64,000 nt of DNA. Origin: Nocardia terpenica. GTDB lineage: Bacteria; Actinomycetota; Actinomycetes; Mycobacteriales; Mycobacteriaceae. Under the pieces are notes generated by a model. The model was not told where the DNA came from. It did no database searches and was given only the letters and a program-made list of their open reading frames with translations. Position numbers and translations under genes: made by a program. Below are positions 38,551-46,959 of the stretch, piece by piece; within the stretch, counting starts at the first letter, position 1, and each line of letters begins with the position of its first letter. The stretch is taken from NCBI RefSeq assembly GCF_013186535.1, contig NZ_JABMCZ010000002.1:1922001-1986000 (forward strand), written 5' to 3'.

Positions 38551-38559
38551 GTGAGACAA

Positions 38560-39729
38560 ATGGATTCGCGGACCGTCGCATTGATCAGAACAACGTTCAA
38601 GGCGGTTGCTGCGGAGGACGGGGGACCGGAGAAGCTCGCTCGGTCGTTCTACGCCATTCTGTTCACCGAGCATCCGTTCGTGCGCGACTTCTTCCCGGCG
38701 GCCCTCGACTCGCAGCGGGACCGGCTCGTCAAGGCCATCGCCTACGTGGTCGACCGGCTGGAGGAGCCCGACCAGCTCCTCCCGTTCCTCGCCCAGCTGG
38801 GGCGCGACCATCGCAAGTACGGGGTGTCGACGGAACACTATGCGGCGGTGGGTAAGTCGCTGCATGCCGCGCTGCGCGCCTACGCGGGCACTGAGCTGTG
38901 GACCGACGAGGTGGAGCGGGCCTGGAACGAGGCCATCGGCGTCATCGCCGAGACCATGATGCGCGCCGCCGACCAGGAGGACACGCCCCCGTACTGGACC
39001 GGCACGGTCGTCGAGCATCGCACGGTGCTACACAATCTCGTCGTGGTGCGACTACAGCTGGACCAGGCGATGTCGTACGCGGCGGGGCAGTACGTGAGCG
39101 TGCAGATCCCCGCCCGGCCCCGGATGTGGCGCTACCTGTCCCCGGCCATCCCCGCGAATGCCAACGGGGAGATCGAATTTCACATCCGCGGCGTCAGCGG
39201 CGGCTGGGTCAGCCCGGCCATGGTCGGGCGCACCGCGGTGGGTGACCGGTGGCTGCTGGGCTCGCCGCTCGGCGGGCTCGGCGTCCCCCGCAACACCCGG
39301 CGCAAGCTGCTGATGATCGGCTGCGGCACCGGAATCGCCCCGCTGCGCGCGCAACTGCTGGCCATGACCCGGCGCCGCTCGAACCCGAAGGTGCACCTGT
39401 TCGTGAGCGGCCACCACCCGTGCGACCTCTACGACCTGGAGACGCTCAGCAACCTGGCCACCGCCAACCGCTGGCTCACCGTCGTCCCCGTCACCGAGAG
39501 CGACGAAAACCCTTGGTGGAACTACGATTCCGGCGACCCGGACCCGGAATGGCCGGGCCTGGAGCCGCGCCGCACCGGCCAGATCGGCAAGGTGGTCGCC
39601 GGATACGGCCCCTGGACCGACCACGACGTCCAGATCGTCGGCCCCCCCTCCATGGTCCAAACCACCAAGTTCCGCCTCATGTCCGCGGGCCTGACCACCC
39701 ACAACATCCGCCACGACCCACTGTTCTAG
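38560..39729 (+). CDS. Flavohaemoglobin-like globin-reductase fusion (type II, Rv0385-like)
   Basis: 389 residues from the ATG at 38560; GTG 38551 is an alternative. The globin domain (residues 1-135) has Tyr in SFYAILF at the B10 position, Phe in RDFF, and DHRKYGV with the proximal His at about residue 88. The reductase domain has RYLSPAI at the flavin-binding site and the NADH-binding MIGCGTGIAP. Classical flavohaemoglobins convert NO to nitrate; the mycobacterial type II member Rv0385, next to clpB in M. tuberculosis, differs and has been linked to D-lactate oxidation. Identity with that type is inferred from gene order and sequence form. A second, similar gene lies at 40972-42144. Ends 4 bp before repeat element locus 4. 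Confidence 0.83.
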   Translation: MDSRTVALIRTTFKAVAAEDGGPEKLARSFYAILFTEHPFVRDFFPAALDSQRDRLVKAIAYVVDRLEEPDQLLPFLAQLGRDHRKYGVSTEHYAAVGKSLHAALRAYAGTELWTDEVERAWNEAIGVIAETMMRAADQEDTPPYWTGTVVEHRTVLHNLVVVRLQLDQAMSYAAGQYVSVQIPARPRMWRYLSPAIPANANGEIEFHIRGVSGGWVSPAMVGRTAVGDRWLLGSPLGGLGVPRNTRRKLLMIGCGTGIAPLRAQLLAMTRRRSNPKVHLFVSGHHPCDLYDLETLSNLATANRWLTVVPVTESDENPWWNYDSGDPDPEWPGLEPRRTGQIGKVVAGYGPWTDHDVQIVGPPSMVQTTKFRLMSAGLTTHNIRHDPLF

Positions 39730-39732
39730 GCG

Positions 39733-40001
39733 ATTCCGGCCAAAAGCACGCCGGAATGACGTGCGTGGCCGCTGCCCGGAATGGCGTGCGTGGCCGCTGT
39801 CCGGAATGGCGTGCGTGGCCGCTGTCCGGAATGGCGTGCGTGGCCGCTGTCCGGAATGGCGTGCGTGGCCGCTGTCCGGAATGGCGTGCGTGGCCGCTGC
39901 CCGGAATGGCGTGCGTGGCCGCTGCCCGGAATGGCATGCGTGGCCCCTGCCCGGAATGGCGTGCGTGGCCCTCGTCATCCCGGCATGCTTTTGGCCGGGA
40001 T
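39733..40001. repeat. Dispersed palindromic repeat, locus 4: inverted pair with nine 25-bp units between
   Basis: Left core 39733-39757 (ATTCCGGC/GCCGGAAT) and right core 39977-40001 (ATCCCGGC/GCCGGGAT) face each other. Between them nine 25-bp direct repeats begin at 39756, 39781, 39806, 39831, 39856, 39881, 39906, 39931 and 39956, nearly identical (GGAATGGCGTGCGTGGCC core). There are no spacers, so it is not a CRISPR. It separates two convergent genes, and the right edge contains the stop codon of the reductase gene at 40001. Confidence 0.92.
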
Positions 40002-40783
40002 CAAACCCCCTCGTACCGAATGGCTTCGGCCGGGGTCCCGGTCTGGATCAATCGGTCCACCGTGGCTCGTGTCATGCCCGGCGAGCCGCACACCAGGACC
40101 TGATGGTTCAGCAGTGGGCCCATGTCGCCGACCACGTCGGCGAGGGTGCCCTCCAGCATCTCGTTCACGTCGAAGCCGATGTCGACGCGGGAGCGCTCGT
40201 ACCACTCGTCGACCCAGTTCGGGTCCTCCGGGCTCTCCACCACCGGGATCACGGTGAGCCACGGGAACTTCTCGGCCAGCAGGTACAGCATGTCGGAGGC
40301 GTAGAGGTCGCGCGGGGAGCGGCCGCCGATGAACAGGTGGGTGCGCGGCGGCACCGGGCGGCGCGACAGGTCGTGCAGCAGCGCGCACATGGGCGCCAAA
40401 CCCGTTCCGCCCGCGATCATCACGACATCGGCGGCGTTCTCGTCGACGCTCATCCAGCCCGCGGGCGCGCCCACCAGCCACTCGTCGCCCTGGCGGGTGT
40501 CGGCGACGATCGAGCCGCTGCACCAGCCGCCCGGCACGGTCCGCACGTGGAACTCCAGCTTGCCGTCCAGCGAGGGCGGCAGCGCGGGCGACAGCCGCCG
40601 GCGCAATCCCGGATGCTGCGGCACCTGCACTTCCAGCGACTGTCCCGCGGCGAACGGCACGAACTCCCCGATCAGCCGGATCACCGCCAGGTCGTGGCGC
40701 AACCGGTGGTGTCCCACCACGGTCGAGCTCCACTCCTGGGTGTCGAGCTGTATCTCGCCGGTCTCGTCCGGTCCGAGGGCCAC
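40001..40783 (-). CDS. Stand-alone FAD/NAD(P)H reductase domain related to flavohaemoglobin
   Basis: 260 residues, equivalent to the reductase half of the two flanking globin-reductase proteins. LRRRLSPALPP stands where they have RYLSPAI, so the flavin-stacking Tyr is replaced by Arg. The nucleotide motif MIAGGTGLAP and the C-terminal VLVCGSPGMTRATV are intact. There is no globin domain: the N-terminal 17 residues are unrelated. It may be a duplicate that lost its globin half and now serves another partner. It shares the locus with both relatives. The TGA stop is formed by the last bases of repeat element locus 4. Confidence 0.8.
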   Translation of the reverse strand: MALGPDETGEIQLDTQEWSSTVVGHHRLRHDLAVIRLIGEFVPFAAGQSLEVQVPQHPGLRRRLSPALPPSLDGKLEFHVRTVPGGWCSGSIVADTRQGDEWLVGAPAGWMSVDENAADVVMIAGGTGLAPMCALLHDLSRRPVPPRTHLFIGGRSPRDLYASDMLYLLAEKFPWLTVIPVVESPEDPNWVDEWYERSRVDIGFDVNEMLEGTLADVVGDMGPLLNHQVLVCGSPGMTRATVDRLIQTGTPAEAIRYEGV

Positions 40784-40843
40784 TGGTATCCCCTATCACT
40801 CACACCGTCGTTCCGACGCGCCCTTGGCCGGAATCTACGGGAG

Positions 40844-40963
40844 ATCCCGGCCAAAAGCACGCCGGGATGACGATGGCCCAGTACGCCGGGATGACGATGG
40901 CCCAGTACGCCGGGATGACGATGGCCCAGTACGCCGGGACAACAAGTGGTGCACGCCGAGGCG
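40844..40963. repeat. Dispersed palindromic repeat, locus 5, with 24-bp tandem units
   Basis: Core 40844-40868 (ATCCCGGC/GCCGGGAT) is followed by three nearly identical 24-bp units starting GCCGGGATGACGATGG at 40861, 40885 and 40909, then two decayed units. A further half-site (TTGGCCGGAATC) lies just to the left near 40824. It occupies the gap between the 5' end of the reductase gene and the 3' end of the second globin-reductase gene. Confidence 0.88.
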
Positions 40964-40971
40964 ACGGTGAA

Positions 40972-42144
40972 CTAGACCGGATCGGTGCTGATCACCGCGT
41001 CCGGCGTGCCGACCGCCAGCAGCGCGCGCTTGGTGTCGGCGATCATGCGAGCCGACCCGGCGATCTGGATCTGCCGGTCCGCCCAGGCGCCGAAGCTGGC
41101 CACCACCGCGCCCAGATTACCGATGAGCCGGCGGTGCATGCCGAACGGCGGATCGGCGGGGGGATACGGATGCCACCACGGGTTGGACTCGTTCTCGCAC
41201 ACCGGAACCACGGTCAGCCAGGGATTGCTCAGCGACAGCTGCCACATGTTCTCCACGTCGTACAGGTCGCAGGGGTAGCGGCCGCCGATGAAGAAGTGCA
41301 CCCGCGGATTCATGCCGCGCCGCCCCATCTCGATCAGCTGCGCGCGCAGCGGCGCCACGCCGGTGCCGGACCCGATCATCAGCACGTCGCGGCCCAGGTG
41401 CGGGTCCACGTGCAGGCCGCCCAGCGGCCCGGCGATCTGCCAGGTGTCGCCGACCTGGGTCTCGTTCACGATGGCCGGGCTCACCCAGCCGGTGCGGACC
41501 TTGCGGACGTGGAACTCGATCTCGCCGTAGGGATTGGTCGGGATCGCGGGCGACAGGTAGCGCCACATCTTGGGCCGCTGCGGAATCGACACCGGTACGT
41601 ACTGTCCGGCCTGATAGGGGATCGGGCTCTCGGACTGCAACCGCACGATGGCCAGGTCGTCGAGCACGCGGCGGTGGCCGACCACCGTCGCCTCCCAATA
41701 CGGTTGCGATTTGTCGGAATTGGCGCCGATCGCCATCGACGCGGAGATGAGGATGCTGATGTCGCGCCAGCCCTCCTCCAGCTCGCGCGTCCAGATGTCC
41801 TCCAGCCCGGGCGACCCGTGATAGGTGCGGAACGCCGCGAGCAGGGCGCGGCCCGCGATGTCGTAATGGGCCGCCGCCACACCGTATTTGCGATGGTCGC
41901 GCGCCAACTGCTCCAGGAAGCGCTGGGCGCGATCCCAGTGCTCCAGGTGGTCGAGCACGAACCCGATGGCGGTGACCACCCGCTTGGGCTGCATATCCAT
42001 GGCGGGCGGGAACAGTTCACGCAGCCGGGGATTCTCGGCGAACAGGTGACCGTAGAACGCGCTTATCAGCCGTTCGGGCCCGTTCGGCGCCTCGATGATC
42101 GACCGGAAGTTGGCGCGGACCAGCGCTGCCGAACGCGCATCCAC
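40972..42144 (-). CDS. Flavohaemoglobin-like globin-reductase fusion, second copy
   Basis: 390 residues with the same two-domain layout as the protein at 38560. Globin landmarks are SAFYGHLF (B10 Tyr), RELFPPAMDMQPKR and DHRKYGV with the proximal His. The reductase has MWRYLSPAIPTN and MIGSGTGVAP. The two copies are clearly paralogous. The ATG at 42144 is preceded by AAAGGGAG. It is the most upstream of the leftward genes here; the stand-alone reductase gene follows after repeat element locus 5, so a shared transcript would have to cross that hairpin. Confidence 0.83.
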   Translation of the reverse strand: MDARSAALVRANFRSIIEAPNGPERLISAFYGHLFAENPRLRELFPPAMDMQPKRVVTAIGFVLDHLEHWDRAQRFLEQLARDHRKYGVAAAHYDIAGRALLAAFRTYHGSPGLEDIWTRELEEGWRDISILISASMAIGANSDKSQPYWEATVVGHRRVLDDLAIVRLQSESPIPYQAGQYVPVSIPQRPKMWRYLSPAIPTNPYGEIEFHVRKVRTGWVSPAIVNETQVGDTWQIAGPLGGLHVDPHLGRDVLMIGSGTGVAPLRAQLIEMGRRGMNPRVHFFIGGRYPCDLYDVENMWQLSLSNPWLTVVPVCENESNPWWHPYPPADPPFGMHRRLIGNLGAVVASFGAWADRQIQIAGSARMIADTKRALLAVGTPDAVISTDPV

Positions 42145-42325
42145 GACGTCGAGCTCCCTTTCTGCGTAATTCGTTTCGGGGACCCGCCGCGTACCGGCGG
42201 CCCTTCGCGGTCAAGTATCCCTGAAAAAACCGTGGTCGCATGGTTATGGGCGGATCACACTACCCACGGTGATCGTCGGTGAAACGTGCGGGCGGCCCGG
42301 AGGGTTCCGCACGGACCCGCTCGGA

Positions 42326-43261
42326 TCAGACCAGTAGGACCGTTTTGCCGCGCGCCCCCGGGGCGCCGAGCACCTGCGCGGCGTCGGTGAGCGGGCGGGT
42401 GGCGGCGATCGGGATCACCAGCTCGCCCTCGGCGGCCTGGCTCAGCAGGCGGCGCAATTGCGGTGCGCCGCCGGTGGATTCGATATTGCCGCCGGACAGG
42501 CCGCGGGCGCGCAGCCCGGCCTCGTCGACCGCGCCGAGCACGCTGTGCACCCGGCCGCCGGGCCGCACCAGGCGCAGCAGATCGGTGAGCGCCTCGGGCG
42601 AGGAGACCAGATCGAACAGCACATCGACACCGTCCGGATGGGCGCGCGCGACCGCGTCGCCGAGCGGGCCCGCGGTGTAGTCGATCACCTCGTCCGCGCC
42701 CAGGCGCAGCATCCGGTCGGTGTCGTCGGGGCGGGCGGTCGCGATCACCCGGGTCCCGGCGGTGGCGGCCAGCTGCACCAGGAACGAGCCCACGCCCCCG
42801 GCCGCGCCGACGATCAGCACCGTCTGCCCGGCGGCGAGCTCGGCGGTGTCGCCCAGGTCCAGCGCGGTCAGCCCGGCGGTCGGCAGGGCCGCGGCCTGGA
42901 CGGTGGTGAGCTCGTCCGGGATGTGCGCGATGGTGCCGTTGGCGGGCGCGGCGATGTAGTCGGCGAAGGTGCCGTGACCGACCGGAGCGGTCAGGAAGCG
43001 GCCCACCACCCGATCGCCGACCGCGAAGGCCCGCACGCCCGCACCCACCGCCGAGACCGTGCCCGCGCCGTCGACGCCGGGGATCATCGGAAAGTCGTGC
43101 GGGAGATGATCTTTCAGCATGCCGTCGATGATCTTGCGATCGACCGGATTCGCGCCCGCGGCCGCGAGCCGGATCTGGATGCGGCCGGTGCCGGCCTCGG
43201 GGACCGGCATCTCGGCCGATTCGGGGATACCGCCGAATTCGCGTACCACCATCGCGTGCAT
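42326..43261 (-). CDS. NADP-dependent quinone oxidoreductase-like protein
   Basis: 311 residues from the ATG at 43261, before MHAMVVREFGGIPE, the expected first strand; the open frame to 43330 is not conserved in character. It is a zinc-free medium-chain dehydrogenase: the region AAGANPVDRKIIDG lacks zinc-binding cysteines, VDGAGTVSAVG is conserved, and the nucleotide motif is IVGAAGGVGSFLVQLA. Such proteins reduce quinones or alkenals with NADPH. It is divergent from clpB across 266 bp and not obviously part of the heat-shock group. Confidence 0.85.
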   Translation of the reverse strand: MHAMVVREFGGIPESAEMPVPEAGTGRIQIRLAAAGANPVDRKIIDGMLKDHLPHDFPMIPGVDGAGTVSAVGAGVRAFAVGDRVVGRFLTAPVGHGTFADYIAAPANGTIAHIPDELTTVQAAALPTAGLTALDLGDTAELAAGQTVLIVGAAGGVGSFLVQLAATAGTRVIATARPDDTDRMLRLGADEVIDYTAGPLGDAVARAHPDGVDVLFDLVSSPEALTDLLRLVRPGGRVHSVLGAVDEAGLRARGLSGGNIESTGGAPQLRRLLSQAAEGELVIPIAATRPLTDAAQVLGAPGARGKTVLLV

Positions 43262-43458
43262 GCCGCTCCGTTCGGTTCGGGGTCGTCCGAGGTCAGCGTG
43301 GGTGGGGCAATGACGAGTGGTCCGAGTCATCGTAGGCGGGCGGAGCCGAATAGTTATGCAATTCAGGCCAATCGGTCGGGTTGGCGGCGCGTAAAGTTGA
43401 GCGGTGGTGACGCAGGTGTGTTGGCTCGGTCTCGAATCGGGCCGCGAAATCTGTCAGA

Positions 43459-43479
43459 CTTGAGTGGAACAGACTCAAC
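43459..43479. promoter_or_regulatory. HAIR operator upstream of clpB
   Basis: CTTGAGT-7 nt-ACTCAAC is an almost perfect HspR-associated inverted repeat, better than either site before dnaK, 49 bp before the clpB start. It places clpB under HspR. Confidence 0.92.
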
Positions 43480-43527
43480 TCCTACGGCGTTGAACGTCGT
43501 GAAACGACAACTAGTAGGAAGGTGACA

Positions 43528-46083
43528 GTGGACTCGTTCAACCCCACCACCAAGACTCAGGCGGCGCTGACGGCCGCCCTGCAGGCGGCCTCGGCCGCGG
43601 GTAACCCGGAGATCCGTCCGGCGCACCTGCTGGTGGCGCTGCTGGATCAGACCGACGGCATCGCCGCCCCCCTGCTGAAGGCTGCCGCGGTCGACCCGGC
43701 AACGGTTCGGCGCGAGGCCCAGGACATCGTCGACCGGCTTCCCCGGGCGACCGGTGCCACCACCACCCCGCAGCTGGGCCGCGAGGCCCTCGCCGCGATC
43801 ACCGCGGCGCAGAAGCTGGCCACCGAACTCGGCGACGAGTACGTCTCCACCGAGCATCTGATGGTCGGCCTGGCCGCCGGGGATTCCGATGTCTCGCAGC
43901 TGCTGCTGAAGTACGGCGCCACCGCCGACGCGCTGCGCGAGGCGTTCACCACCGTGCGCGGCAACGCCCGGGTCACCGGCCCCGACCCGGAGGGCAGCTA
44001 CCAGGCGCTGGAGAAGTACTCCACCGACCTCACCGCCGCCGCCCGCGAGGGCAAGCTGGACCCGGTCATCGGCCGCGACACCGAGATTCGCCGGGTGGTG
44101 CAGGTGCTGAGCCGCCGCACCAAGAACAACCCGGTGCTGATCGGCGAGCCCGGCGTCGGCAAGACCGCCATCGTCGAGGGCCTGGCCCAGCGCATCGTGG
44201 CCGGTGACGTGCCGGAGTCGTTGCGCGGCAAGCGACTGGTGTCGCTGGACCTGGGCGCCATGGTCGCGGGCGCCAAGTACCGCGGCGAGTTCGAGGAGCG
44301 GCTCAAGGCGGTGCTGGAGGAGATCAAGACCAGCGCCGGGCAGATCATCACGTTCATCGACGAGCTGCACACCATCGTGGGCGCGGGCGCGACCGGCGAG
44401 TCGGCCATGGACGCGGGCAACATGATCAAGCCGATGCTGGCCCGCGGCGAGCTACGCCTGGTCGGCGCGACCACGCTCGACGAGTACCGCCAGCACATCG
44501 AGAAGGACCCGGCCCTGGAGCGCCGGTTCCAGCAGGTGCTGGTCGGCGAGCCGTCGGTGGAGGACACCATCGGCATCCTGCGCGGCCTCAAGGAGCGCTA
44601 CGAGGTGCACCACGGCGTGCGCATCACCGACTCCGCCCTCGTCGCCGCGGCCACGCTGTCCGACCGCTACATCACCTCCCGGTTCCTGCCGGACAAGGCG
44701 ATCGACCTGGTCGACGAGTCGGCGTCGCGGCTGCGCATGGAGATCGACTCGCGGCCCGTGGAGATCGACGAGGTCGAGCGCGCGGTGCGCCGCCTCGAGA
44801 TCGAGGAGATGGCGCTGGCGAAGGAGACCGACGAGGCGTCCAAGCAGCGGCTGGAGAAGCTGCGCCAGGAACTGGCCGACGACCGCGAGAAGCTGAACCA
44901 GCTGATGGCCCGCTGGCAGAACGAGAAGCAGGCCATCGACGCCGTGCGCGTGGTCAAGGAGCAGCTCGAGGCGCTCAAGGGCGAGTCCGAGCGCGCCGAG
45001 CGCGACGGCGACCTGGGCAAGGCCGCCGAGCTGCGCTACGGCCGCATCCCGCAGCTGGAGAAGCAGCTGGCCGAGGCCGAGCGCAAGGCCGGGACCGCCG
45101 CCGATGGCGAGGTCATGCTGCAGGAGGAGGTCGGCCCGAACGATATCGCCGAGGTGGTGTCGGCGTGGACCGGTATCCCCGTCGGCCGCATGCTCGAGGG
45201 CGAGACCCAGAAGCTGCTGCGCATGGAGGACGAACTCGGCAAGCGCGTGGTCGGGCAGAAGGAAGCCGTGCAGGCGGTGTCCGACGCGGTGCGCCGGGCG
45301 CGTGCCGGGGTCGCCGATCCGAACCGGCCCACCGGCTCGTTCATGTTCGTCGGCCCGACCGGCGTCGGTAAGACAGAGCTGGCGAAGGCGTTGGCGGACT
45401 TCCTGTTCGACGACGAGCGCGCCATGATCCGCATCGACATGAGCGAGTACTCCGAGAAGCACTCGGTGGCCCGGCTCGTGGGCGCCCCGCCCGGATACGT
45501 CGGCTACGACCAGGGCGGTCAGCTGACCGAGGCGGTGCGGCGGCGGCCGTACACGGTGGTGCTGTTCGACGAGATCGAGAAGGCCCACCCCGACGTGTTC
45601 GACATTCTGCTGCAGGTGCTCGACGAGGGCCGGTTGACCGACGGCCAGGGCCGCACGGTCGACTTCCGCAACACGATCCTCATCCTGACCTCGAACCTGG
45701 GCGCGGGTGGCGACAGGGACCAGATCATGAATGCCGTGCGCGGGGCGTTCAAGCCGGAGTTCCTCAACCGCCTCGACGACGTGGTGATGTTCCACGCGCT
45801 CAACGAGGAACAGCTCGAGGACATCGTCGACATCCAGCTGAACCAGCTGCAGAAGCGGCTGTCGCAGCGTCGCCTGAAGCTGGACGTCAGCGATTCGGCC
45901 CGGTTCTGGCTGGCCGTGCGGGGTTACGACCCGGTCTACGGCGCCCGTCCGCTGCGCCGCCTCATCCAGCAGGCCATCGGCGATTCGCTGGCCAAGGAAC
46001 TGCTGGCGGGCGAGGTGACCGACGGGGATCTGGTCAAGGTCAACGTGTCGCCGGACGGTGACGGGTTGATCGTCGGTCGCTGA
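43528..46083 (+). CDS. clpB: ATP-dependent disaggregase ClpB
   Basis: 851 residues starting MDSFNPTTKTQAAL at a GTG with AGGAAGG in front; a GTG two codons earlier is inside that ribosome-binding site. It has the N-domain (two helical repeats, residues 1-145), first AAA+ module with Walker A GEPGVGKT at 206-213, a coiled-coil middle domain (about 400-520, rich in Glu/Lys/Arg heptads), and second AAA+ module with Walker A GPTGVGKTE at 609-617. The ClpP-binding loop is absent, so it disaggregates rather than degrades, with DnaK-DnaJ-GrpE. A HAIR site precedes it. Confidence 0.97.
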   Translation: MDSFNPTTKTQAALTAALQAASAAGNPEIRPAHLLVALLDQTDGIAAPLLKAAAVDPATVRREAQDIVDRLPRATGATTTPQLGREALAAITAAQKLATELGDEYVSTEHLMVGLAAGDSDVSQLLLKYGATADALREAFTTVRGNARVTGPDPEGSYQALEKYSTDLTAAAREGKLDPVIGRDTEIRRVVQVLSRRTKNNPVLIGEPGVGKTAIVEGLAQRIVAGDVPESLRGKRLVSLDLGAMVAGAKYRGEFEERLKAVLEEIKTSAGQIITFIDELHTIVGAGATGESAMDAGNMIKPMLARGELRLVGATTLDEYRQHIEKDPALERRFQQVLVGEPSVEDTIGILRGLKERYEVHHGVRITDSALVAAATLSDRYITSRFLPDKAIDLVDESASRLRMEIDSRPVEIDEVERAVRRLEIEEMALAKETDEASKQRLEKLRQELADDREKLNQLMARWQNEKQAIDAVRVVKEQLEALKGESERAERDGDLGKAAELRYGRIPQLEKQLAEAERKAGTAADGEVMLQEEVGPNDIAEVVSAWTGIPVGRMLEGETQKLLRMEDELGKRVVGQKEAVQAVSDAVRRARAGVADPNRPTGSFMFVGPTGVGKTELAKALADFLFDDERAMIRIDMSEYSEKHSVARLVGAPPGYVGYDQGGQLTEAVRRRPYTVVLFDEIEKAHPDVFDILLQVLDEGRLTDGQGRTVDFRNTILILTSNLGAGGDRDQIMNAVRGAFKPEFLNRLDDVVMFHALNEEQLEDIVDIQLNQLQKRLSQRRLKLDVSDSARFWLAVRGYDPVYGARPLRRLIQQAIGDSLAKELLAGEVTDGDLVKVNVSPDGDGLIVGR

Positions 46084-46124
46084 GGTCCGGACATACATCC
46101 CCATCTGCACCTACCCTGGTTCGC

Positions 46125-46877
46125 ATGACGAATCCCAACGACCCGTGGGCGCAGCGACCGGATTCGGCCGATGCGCCGACCGAGCGGGTCGGGGTGCCGT
46201 ACAACTATTTCGATCAGCCACCCGGGCCGAATCCGACCCGGGAGCTGCCGCCGTACGAGAGCCAGTACGGCGTGTACGAGCCCGCGGACGGTTACGACCA
46301 GTGGCGGCCCGGCGCCGCGCCGATGGGCGGCCCGGCCTACGGTCCCGGTGGCCCGCAGGGGCCGATCGGGCCGACCGGGCTGCCGGTCGAGCCGCCGCCG
46401 CGGCGGCGCACCGGCCTGTGGATCGCCCTCACGGCGGGCGTCTTCGCGCTGGTCGTGCTGGGCGGCGTGGTCGCGGGACTGGTTCTGGCCGGGCACAATT
46501 CGTCGTCGACGTCGTCCGCCGACGGCAACGGCTACCGCCCGGTCCCGAGCCAGGTCCCGGTGATCCCGCCGCAGCGCCCGTCGAACGGCCCGCAGCCCAA
46601 CCTCCCGCCGCTGCCCGGCCTGGGCGATATGGACAACCTCGGCGCGACCATGGGCACCATCACCGCCAACGACGGCTCGACCCTGACCATCGACTCCCTG
46701 CTGGGCTCCACCGTCACCGTGCACACCGACGACAAGACCCAGATCGTCACCAGCGGCGCGGGCAAGGTCGCGGATCTGCACGTCGGCGACATGGTCGTCG
46801 TCCAGGGCGATAAACAGCAGGACAAGTCGATCCTCGCCAAGATCATCATCAGTACCACGCTCCCGCCGCCGCGTTGA
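46125..46877 (+). CDS. Membrane-anchored protein with DUF5666-like C-terminal domain
   Basis: 250 residues. A Pro/Gly-rich cytoplasmic N-terminus (about 90 residues) is followed by one membrane helix (LWIALTAGVFALVVLGGVVAG), a Ser/Pro linker, and a small beta domain (GTITANDGSTLTIDSLLGSTVTVH, KVADLHVGDMVVVQG) typical of DUF5666-like domains. The domain faces outward. Start ATG at 46125, 41 bp after clpB, so it may be read from the same transcript. Function unknown. Confidence 0.78.
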   Translation: MTNPNDPWAQRPDSADAPTERVGVPYNYFDQPPGPNPTRELPPYESQYGVYEPADGYDQWRPGAAPMGGPAYGPGGPQGPIGPTGLPVEPPPRRRTGLWIALTAGVFALVVLGGVVAGLVLAGHNSSSTSSADGNGYRPVPSQVPVIPPQRPSNGPQPNLPPLPGLGDMDNLGATMGTITANDGSTLTIDSLLGSTVTVHTDDKTQIVTSGAGKVADLHVGDMVVVQGDKQQDKSILAKIIISTTLPPPR

Positions 46878-46959
46878 AGTCCCGACACGAGTCGCCGGTC
46901 CCACGAACACGCGCCGACGAAGGAGGCGTCGGACAACGGAGCTACTAGACTCCGAAGCG

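Noticed and set aside
38089..38559. N-terminal extension of the first globin-reductase
   Set aside because: The globin helix A starts just after 38560, and the upstream frame is Cys/Arg-rich without similarity; a leader region is more likely.
39733..40001. Possible CRISPR array
   Set aside because: The 25-bp units are contiguous with no spacers and are flanked by the palindromic cores of a dispersed repeat; no cas genes are present.
39761..40870. Long plus-strand frames through the 25-bp repeats
   Set aside because: A 25-bp period cycles all three frames and no frame contains a domain; the strand opposite encodes the reductase.
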